The position numbers and the translations under genes were made by a program. The notes under the pieces are model-generated. The model saw only the letters and a list, made by a program, of their open reading frames with translations, did no database searches and was not told where the DNA came from. A stretch of DNA of 17,957 bases from Desulfobacteraceae bacterium (lineage in GTDB: Bacteria > Desulfobacterota > Desulfobacteria > Desulfobacterales > ETH-SRB1), in the NCBI GenBank assembly GCA_013202725.1, contig JABMRH010000155.1, positions 1 through 17,957 on the forward strand, written 5' to 3'. Positions 13,457 through 17,957 of the stretch are shown piece after piece; the stretch's first letter is position 1, and every line of letters begins with the position of its first letter.

Positions 13457-14713
13457 TTAAGCTGCTAATTTATAATGATTTTGCTTAGTGTAATTTTCTA
13501 TATACATCGTGCTGTTACGGACAATGGCAAAAATAAGGCCCAGAATCTTTCTGGCAATAGCGATCAATGCCTTCATTTTGAGCATACCCCTGTCCAGCAT
13601 TTGCTTATATTTCTCATGCATAATCCCATTCGATTTGACCATGTTGATGGCTGCAAAAAAGAGCAGCTTACGCATCATGGGACGGCCTCGCTTGGAGATC
13701 CGGCGCTGCCCTTTATGTTTGCCGGAGCTTATTTCAAAAAGATCAAGGCCTGCCAATTTCGTTATTTCAGAGATTGTATTAAATTTGTTAAAATCGCCCA
13801 CTTCTCCTATCAAACCGGCAGCTGTTATGTACCCGACACCTTTTATGGACAATATACTGTGACTGTAAGGAATCTGTTCCAGATGCTCAATCATCTGTTC
13901 TTCCAGACTTTCAATATATCTGTTTTCACTTTCTATATTAGAAACAAGATGGCTCGTCTCGAAAATCACACTCTCTTTGCCTTCTGTAATTCCTACAGAT
14001 TGTTCTGCGGCATTATAAAGCTCTTTACCGCGGTCAATGCCGAACCTTCCACGGCTGATTTTTCTTACGATATTACAAAGCGTCCCAATACCAGTGGATA
14101 CAATACTTTCAGGATCAGGATGATTTTTAATCAGATACATGCCGGTCTTTGTGGATGGTTTAATAATACTGCCAAGTTCTGGGAATATCACAAAAACAAG
14201 ATCCTGAAGCTGGTTATTCATGGCTGTTCTGCGCCCTATCGCCCGTTCTCTTGCATGAGTAAGCCTGCGCAGCTGTGCTGCAGTGCCTTCAGGAACAACA
14301 ACTGTCAAAGCATGACCAAGGGAAATAACATCTGCGATCACACGAGGGTCTTTTTTGTCTGTCTTGTTAGGAGAATTGCCAGTCAATTCTTTAATTCTTT
14401 TAGTGTGCATTGGGTTCACCTGAACCAGCTTAACCGATTTCTTTCTCAAATAATTAGATATCGGTTCAGCATATGGTCCTGTAGACTCAAATCCGATTAC
14501 AACCTCATCAAGCATGTGTTCTTCTTTAAACCTGCAAAGCTTTTTCCAGAATTTGTTAAAGCTTTGACCGGTGTTATAAAACGGGAACGGTTTAACATCT
14601 TGATTCTTAGGGGTTCTGAAATAACCATAATGAACCTTTTTCCCAATATCCAAAGCAACAATAAGTGTTTTTTCGTTGATAATTTTAACTTTTTCAGTTT
14701 TATTAGATTTCAT
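13457..14713 (-). CDS. IS110-family (IS1111-type) DEDD transposase
   Basis: A 418-aa transposase/recombinase. The N-terminal RuvC-like DEDD domain shows D22 (VALDIGKK), E76 (IGFESTGPY), D119 and D122 (NKTDKKDPRVIAD). The C-terminal Transposase_20 domain begins near residue 295 (SIKGVGYITAAGLIGEVGDF) and continues through LAGLDLFEISSGKHKGQRRISKRG, which holds the serine candidate for strand cleavage, to RPMMRKLLFFAA. A coiled stretch lies between the domains. Length is usual for the family and the frame is intact, so it may be active. I start at ATG 14713, with AGAGGAG upstream; a TTG at 14746 also opens the frame. The family includes the Piv DNA invertases, so inversion rather than transposition is a conceivable role. 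Long plus-strand frames across it are shadows. Confidence 0.93.
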   Translation of the reverse strand: MKSNKTEKVKIINEKTLIVALDIGKKVHYGYFRTPKNQDVKPFPFYNTGQSFNKFWKKLCRFKEEHMLDEVVIGFESTGPYAEPISNYLRKKSVKLVQVNPMHTKRIKELTGNSPNKTDKKDPRVIADVISLGHALTVVVPEGTAAQLRRLTHARERAIGRRTAMNNQLQDLVFVIFPELGSIIKPSTKTGMYLIKNHPDPESIVSTGIGTLCNIVRKISRGRFGIDRGKELYNAAEQSVGITEGKESVIFETSHLVSNIESENRYIESLEEQMIEHLEQIPYSHSILSIKGVGYITAAGLIGEVGDFNKFNTISEITKLAGLDLFEISSGKHKGQRRISKRGRPMMRKLLFFAAINMVKSNGIMHEKYKQMLDRGMLKMKALIAIARKILGLIFAIVRNSTMYIENYTKQNHYKLAA

Positions 14714-14822
14714 GGCTATGCTCCTCTCTTGATTTTTGTTAACCAACTGGCTATTGGCTTAAATCAAAATGAGTATAGCCTTTTTAATTTTTATTCAAGG
14801 CTTACTGCAATATAGCAAGCTT

Positions 14823-14842
14823 TGCGTGAGAATCTGAAAATT
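14823..14842 (-). repeat. 20-bp inverted repeat, right arm (IS110-type element boundary)
   Basis: This is the exact reverse complement of 12872-12891. Outside both arms the sequence stays loosely alike (TTAC and GAA), so the repeat may reach slightly further with gaps. Confidence 0.8.
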
Positions 14843-14869
14843 TACATGAATAGTGGTAAAAGCTAATTT

Positions 14870-15409
14870 ATGATGAAACAACTGGAAAAATTCAACCCGG
14901 ATCAGCTCAAAGTGGTAAACAATTCAGTCGCAATGGCAGAAGAACTTGTCAGCAACTCTTACAAGATGTCGGAAGCTCAGTGGCTTCACCGCAGGTATGA
15001 TGTTAAAACTCTGGTTGATCTTTGCCCCAATGAAACAACCGACGGGCCTTTTGCACAGATTATCCGCTATAAAGGCCGACTAAAAGATACATCGCTCAGT
15101 TCGTCAACATATGATTTTTATAAAATATGCCTTCAGGACCATTCCATTCTTGCAGCATTAAAACAATCACCCAACATAGAACTCTTTCCATTTATACTAT
15201 ATATTGTAGTCCATGAATTAATTCATATTGTCAGGTTCAGCAAATTTATCCAGAACTTTGATGCTTCATGTGAAGAAAAAACTGCGGAAGAAAAACGGGT
15301 GCATGAAAAAACCCGTGAAATTTTAAGCTCTGTAAAGGTTGCGGGAATGGCAGATGTCTTAAAGTTTTATGCTAAATGGAGCGCTACCTTTGATAGATTG
15401 CGGAACTGA
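14870..15409 (+). CDS. HExxH-containing protein of unknown function
   Basis: I do not recognise a named family. The 179-aa protein has no signal peptide and is probably cytoplasmic. A hydrophobic helix at 105-118 runs into HELIHIVRF with H115, E116 and H119, the zinc-binding and catalytic pattern of metallopeptidases. A downstream charged helix (CEEKTAEEKRVHEKTREIL, 134-152) could supply a third metal ligand, such as E141 or H145. The starts at 14870 and 14873 are adjacent ATGs; no good ribosome-binding site precedes them. The gene begins 27 bp outside the IS element and is 88 bp ahead of the FmdB-type gene, which has its own promoter. A peptidase activity is plausible but unproven. Confidence 0.75.
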   Translation: MMKQLEKFNPDQLKVVNNSVAMAEELVSNSYKMSEAQWLHRRYDVKTLVDLCPNETTDGPFAQIIRYKGRLKDTSLSSSTYDFYKICLQDHSILAALKQSPNIELFPFILYIVVHELIHIVRFSKFIQNFDASCEEKTAEEKRVHEKTREILSSVKVAGMADVLKFYAKWSATFDRLRN

Positions 15410-15434
15410 TCAGGAAAAAACTGATAGCCGTTGC

Positions 15435-15462
15435 TTGACAATAAAAAAACACTTACTATAAT
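15435..15462 (+). promoter_or_regulatory. Consensus sigma70 promoter of the FmdB-type gene
   Basis: Perfect TTGACA (15435-15440) and perfect TATAAT (15457-15462) are separated by 16 bases. The promoter lies 35 bp before ATG 15498, and AAGGAGG follows, so strong constitutive expression is expected. Confidence 0.75.
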
Positions 15463-15497
15463 ACAAAACAAAGCTTATGTAAGGAGGTTGTCAAACA

Positions 15498-15770
15498 ATG
15501 CCGGTTTATGAATATGAATGCACGCAATGCGGCAAAATTGAAGAGGTAATACAAAAATTCTCTGATAAACCGTTACCTAACTGCAAACACTGTGCAGGAA
15601 AGCTTCAAAAGCTTATTTCCCATAGCAGTTTCCATCTAAAAGGGACAGGATGGTATGTGACAGACTATTCAAACAAATCCCAATGCTCTTCTGCTCCACG
15701 TAAAGCAAAAGACAAGGCAGCGACTTCAAAAACCGACAAATCAGCTAAATCAGACAAAAAAGATGATTAA
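15498..15770 (+). CDS. FmdB-family zinc-ribbon protein
   Basis: A 90-aa protein. Residues 1-42 are the FmdB/CxxC-CxxC-SSSS zinc ribbon: MPVYEYECTQCG with C8 and C11, then NCKHC with C29 and C32, and LQKLIS before a short SHSSFHLKGTGWYVTDY segment typical of the family. The tail, from about residue 60, is Lys/Ser/Asp-rich low complexity. The name comes from a putative regulator of formamidase or amidase genes; the true role is unknown, perhaps nucleic acid or ribosome binding. ATG 15498 has a strong AAGGAGG. The gene is flanked by its own consensus promoter and a terminator, so it is a single-gene unit ahead of groESL. Confidence 0.9.
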   Translation: MPVYEYECTQCGKIEEVIQKFSDKPLPNCKHCAGKLQKLISHSSFHLKGTGWYVTDYSNKSQCSSAPRKAKDKAATSKTDKSAKSDKKDD

Positions 15771-15775
15771 AAATG

Positions 15776-15805
15776 GCGACTTTTTAAAAAGTCGTCTTAT
15801 TTTTG
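15776..15805 (+). terminator. Rho-independent terminator after the FmdB-type gene
   Basis: The perfect palindrome CGACTTTTTAAAAAGTCG (15777-15794) is followed by TCTTATTTTT. It starts a few bases after the TAA stop and isolates groESL from upstream transcription. Confidence 0.8.
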
Positions 15806-15833
15806 ACATTTTAAAAAATTAAATTTATTGCTC

Positions 15834-15861
15834 TTTACAAATTTAAATCTGTAACTATTTT
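15834..15861 (+). promoter_or_regulatory. Weak candidate promoter of groESL
   Basis: TTTACA (15834-15839) and TATTTT (15856-15861) are 16 bases apart, 5/6 and 4/6 matches to sigma70 boxes. A TTGACA at 15803-15808 is an alternative -35 but has a poor -10 partner. No CIRCE inverted repeat (TTAGCACTC-N9-GAGTGCTAA) and no clear sigma32 promoter is seen in 15806-15963. Confidence 0.25.
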
Positions 15862-15963
15862 ATTTAAGATACAAACACGGGGTGTTTTGCAAAAAACCAA
15901 AGTTAGGGATTTGGTGTAAATGATTTTGATAATTCGTGAAAAGAAAAAAGGAGATTACAAACA

Positions 15964-16251
15964 ATGAAACTCAGACCATTACAAGATCGAATTTTAGTAC
16001 AACGTGTTGAAGAAGAAGCCACAACCAGGGGAGGAATTATTATTCCCGACACAGCTAAGGAAAAACCGATAGAGGGAAAGGTTATTGCTGTCGGTAAAGG
16101 CAAAATAGGGGATGACGGCAAGAGAATCGCTCTTGAAATAAAGAAGGGTGACAGGATTCTGTTCAGTAAGTATGGCGGCACAGACATAAAGATTGAAGGT
16201 GAAGAATATCTCATCATGCGTGAAGATGATGTTCTCGGAATAATCGAATAA
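15964..16251 (+). CDS. groES: Co-chaperonin GroES
   Basis: A 95-aa protein, the usual length for the 10-kDa ring that caps GroEL. Its beginning, MKLRPLQDRILVQRVEEE, is typical; the mobile loop EATTRGGIIIPDTAKEKP (18-35) includes the GroEL-contacting GIIIP. The roof and barrel parts are GKVIAVGKGK and KKGDRILFSKYGGTDI, and the end is DDVLGIIE. ATG 15964 follows AAAGGAG. It is 37 bp ahead of groEL and forms the standard groESL operon. Confidence 0.97.
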   Translation: MKLRPLQDRILVQRVEEEATTRGGIIIPDTAKEKPIEGKVIAVGKGKIGDDGKRIALEIKKGDRILFSKYGGTDIKIEGEEYLIMREDDVLGIIE

Positions 16252-16288
16252 TAATAATATTGATACTATAAATGGAGGATTGATCAAG

Positions 16289-17905
16289 ATGTCTAAAATT
16301 ATAAAATATAATATGAAGGCCCGTGAAGCTATGCTCAACGGGATTAAAACCCTTTCTGATGCTGTGGTTGTGACTCTCGGGCCAAAAGGAAGAAACGTTG
16401 TTATTGATAAATCCTGGGGTTCTCCCACGGTTACAAAGGATGGAGTAACTGTGGCTAAAGAAATCGAACTGGAAGACAAGTTTGAAAATATGGGCGCCCA
16501 GATGGTGAAAGAGGTTGCCAGCAAGACAAGCGATATGGCCGGCGACGGAACAACAACCGCCACAGTGCTGGCAAGAGCTATCTATGAAGAAGGACAAAAG
16601 CTGGTTGCCGCAGGCAACAACCCTATGGCCATAAAACGCGGTATTGAAAAAGCCGTTGAGGTTGCGGTCAATGAGCTTAAAAATATGAGCAAACCGACCA
16701 AAGATCAGCGTGAAATAGCCCAGGTAGGCACCATTTCCGCAAACAACGATGAAACAATAGGCAATATCATTGCCGAGGCAATGGGCAAGGTCGGCAAAGA
16801 GGGTGTTATCACCGTTGAAGAGGCAAAAAGCATGGAAACCACACTTGAGGTGGTCGAAGGCATGCAGTTTGACCGTGGATATCTTTCTCCATATTTTGTT
16901 ACAGATCCGGACAAGATGGTTGCTTCATTAGAGGATCCTTATATTCTCATCAACGAGAAAAAGATCGGCATCATGAAAGACCTTCTTCCCATACTTGAGC
17001 AAATCGCCAAAATGGGCAAACCTCTTGTAATCATTGCAGAGGATGTGGACGGCGAAGCTCTTGCCACTCTGGTTGTAAACAAGCTGAGAGGAACGTTGCA
17101 TGTTGCCGCGGTTAAAGCTCCCGGTTTTGGCGACAGAAGAAAAGCCATGCTTGAGGATATAGCGATTCTTACCGGAGGCCAGGTTGTATCAGAAGACATT
17201 GGAATCAAACTGGAAAACATTACGATTCAAGACCTTGGCAAAGCCAAACGGATTACCATTGACAAAGACAACACCACTATTGTTGACGGTGCCGGCGCTC
17301 GCAGCGCTCTGGAAGGCCGCGTAAAACAGATTCGCGCTCAGATAGAGGATACAACATCTGATTATGATCGTGAAAAACTCCAGGAACGTCTAGCCAAATT
17401 AATCGGCGGTGTGGCTGTGATTAATGTCGGCGCAGCAACCGAAACCGAGATGAAAGAGAAAAAGGCACGCGTCGAGGATGCGTTAAACGCCACCCGGGCT
17501 GCTGTTGAAGAAGGTATTGTGGCCGGCGGCGGCGTGGCGCTGGTACGCTGCCTGAACGCTCTGGACAAGATTAAAATCAAGGCGGACCAAAAGCTTGGTG
17601 TAAAGGTTGTTATGCGCGCCATAGAAGAGCCCCTGCGCCAGATCGCTAACAATGCCGGCGCAGAAGGCTCCGTTGTAATTGAAAAGGTTAAAAATGGCGA
17701 AGGCGCCTTTGGATACAATGCTGAAACCAACACATACGAAGACCTGATTAAAGCAGGCATTACCGATCCTACCAAGGTGGTCCGTTTTGCTCTGCAAAAT
17801 GCGGCAAGTGTTGCTGCTTTGATGCTGACAACAGAAGCCATGATAGCTGAAAAGCCTGAAGATAAAAAAGAGTCCGGCATGCCGGGAGGCGGCGGAATGG
17901 GCTGA
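16289..17905 (+). CDS. groEL: Chaperonin GroEL with early stop in the Gly-Gly-Met tail
   Basis: A 538-aa chaperonin of normal size that folds proteins in an ATP-driven double ring with GroES. Key motifs are present: the ATP site GDGTTTATVLAR, the apical region with EGMQFDRGYLSPYFVTD, and AVEEGIVAGGGVAL with the Asp-containing hydrolysis region later. I start at ATG 16289 with GGAGG 10 bases upstream; a TTG at 16280 only opens the frame. The tail runs MPGGGGMG and stops at TGA 17903-17905, yet the same frame goes on with ATG GGC GGA ATT GGC GGA ATG ATG TAA to 17932, clearly the rest of a GGM tail. A single change, GGA to TGA, would explain it. The loss of about eight flexible residues is probably tolerated; a sequencing error is possible. 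Confidence 0.96.
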   Translation: MSKIIKYNMKAREAMLNGIKTLSDAVVVTLGPKGRNVVIDKSWGSPTVTKDGVTVAKEIELEDKFENMGAQMVKEVASKTSDMAGDGTTTATVLARAIYEEGQKLVAAGNNPMAIKRGIEKAVEVAVNELKNMSKPTKDQREIAQVGTISANNDETIGNIIAEAMGKVGKEGVITVEEAKSMETTLEVVEGMQFDRGYLSPYFVTDPDKMVASLEDPYILINEKKIGIMKDLLPILEQIAKMGKPLVIIAEDVDGEALATLVVNKLRGTLHVAAVKAPGFGDRRKAMLEDIAILTGGQVVSEDIGIKLENITIQDLGKAKRITIDKDNTTIVDGAGARSALEGRVKQIRAQIEDTTSDYDREKLQERLAKLIGGVAVINVGAATETEMKEKKARVEDALNATRAAVEEGIVAGGGVALVRCLNALDKIKIKADQKLGVKVVMRAIEEPLRQIANNAGAEGSVVIEKVKNGEGAFGYNAETNTYEDLIKAGITDPTKVVRFALQNAASVAALMLTTEAMIAEKPEDKKESGMPGGGGMG

Positions 17906-17932
17906 ATGGGCGGAATTGGCGGAATGATGTAA
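17906..17932 (+). other. Remnant of the GroEL C-terminal GGM tail after an in-frame TGA
   Basis: In frame with groEL, this stretch encodes MGGIGGMM followed by TAA, the sequence expected at the end of GroEL. It is translated only if the TGA at 17903 is read through or is an error. Confidence 0.7.
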
Positions 17933-17957
17933 AATAAAGCCGTCTTTATACCGATAC

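Larger units (their letters stand above)
12872..14842 (-). mobile_element. IS110/IS1111-family insertion element with nested 215-bp repeat
   Basis: A 1.97-kb region bounded by 20-bp perfect inverted repeats. It has a DEDD transposase gene on the minus strand, about 110 bp of non-coding DNA 5' of that gene and over 300 bp 3' of it. A long 3' non-coding flank and subterminal inverted repeats are the layout of the IS1111 group, in which a structured guide (bridge/seek) RNA lies downstream of the transposase. The exact ends are uncertain, because such elements carry short sequence outside their inverted repeats and leave no clear target duplication. It sits between the divergent ybgF-like gene and the gene at 14870. 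A 215-bp element with its own terminal repeats lies within the 3' flank. Confidence 0.65.

Noticed and set aside
13475..14815. 446-codon plus-strand frame
   Set aside because: It is the antisense of the clearly conserved IS110-type transposase; its translation has no family motifs.
15994..16597. Minus-strand frames across groES/groEL
   Set aside because: They are shadows of two strongly conserved chaperonin genes.
17903..17905. UGA recoded as glycine or selenocysteine in groEL
   Set aside because: UGA is used as a normal stop by ruvB and by the gene ending at 15409, and no selenocysteine insertion structure is evident; a nonsense change or error is simpler.

Overview
The window looks like a piece of chromosome from an anaerobic, sulfate-reducing member of the Desulfobacterota (Desulfobacterales-like). 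This is inferred from a tetraheme cytochrome c3 encoded with an HdrD/TmcB/HmcF-type iron-sulfur protein and a NarI-like membrane protein, a three-cysteine Rrf2 regulator, and the many short palindromic repeats. Base composition is moderately AT-rich throughout. Sequence alone cannot give the species.

Layout, left to right. (1) 54-3794: a minus-strand redox cassette, tmcC-tmcB-tmcA followed by rrf2, bracketed by two related MITE-like repeats in opposite orientation (54-170 and 3651-3794). A sigma70-like -35 box and a 20-bp imperfect palindrome lie upstream of tmcC. (2) 3919-4698: a plus-strand endonuclease/exonuclease/phosphatase-fold gene. (3) 4709-12854: a run of nine minus-strand genes. In transcription order it holds a YbgF/CpoB-like lipoprotein, ruvC, ruvA, ruvB, a SAM-hydroxide adenosyltransferase (DUF62) homologue, a Csd6-like L,D-transpeptidase-fold protein with two NTF2-like domains, an unrecognised single-pass membrane protein, a Csd4-like M99 peptidoglycan carboxypeptidase and a bactofilin. 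(4) 12872-14842: an IS110/IS1111-family element between 20-bp perfect inverted repeats. Its non-coding flank holds a second, 215-bp element with 39-bp terminal inverted repeats and a REP-like core. (5) 14870-17932: plus-strand genes for an HExxH protein of unknown function, an FmdB-type zinc ribbon, groES and groEL.

How they may work together. Tmc/Hmc-type complexes pass electrons between periplasmic cytochrome c3 and the cytoplasmic or quinone side of the membrane in sulfate reducers, and the Rrf2 protein may sense the Fe-S or redox state and control the cassette. The 4709-8918 block has the parts of a Helicobacter-type cell-shape machine: a bactofilin scaffold, two peptide-trimming periplasmic enzymes, and a membrane protein that could link the two compartments. 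The ruvCAB genes encode Holliday-junction processing, and groES-groEL the chaperonin.

Small details worth a second look: ruvC appears to start at a non-AUG codon, because the only ATG would remove the first catalytic aspartate. groEL has an in-frame TGA inside its Gly-Gly-Met tail. The DUF62 protein has Asn where its family's catalytic Asp is expected. Heptamer tandem repeats sit next to hairpins at two gene 3' ends.
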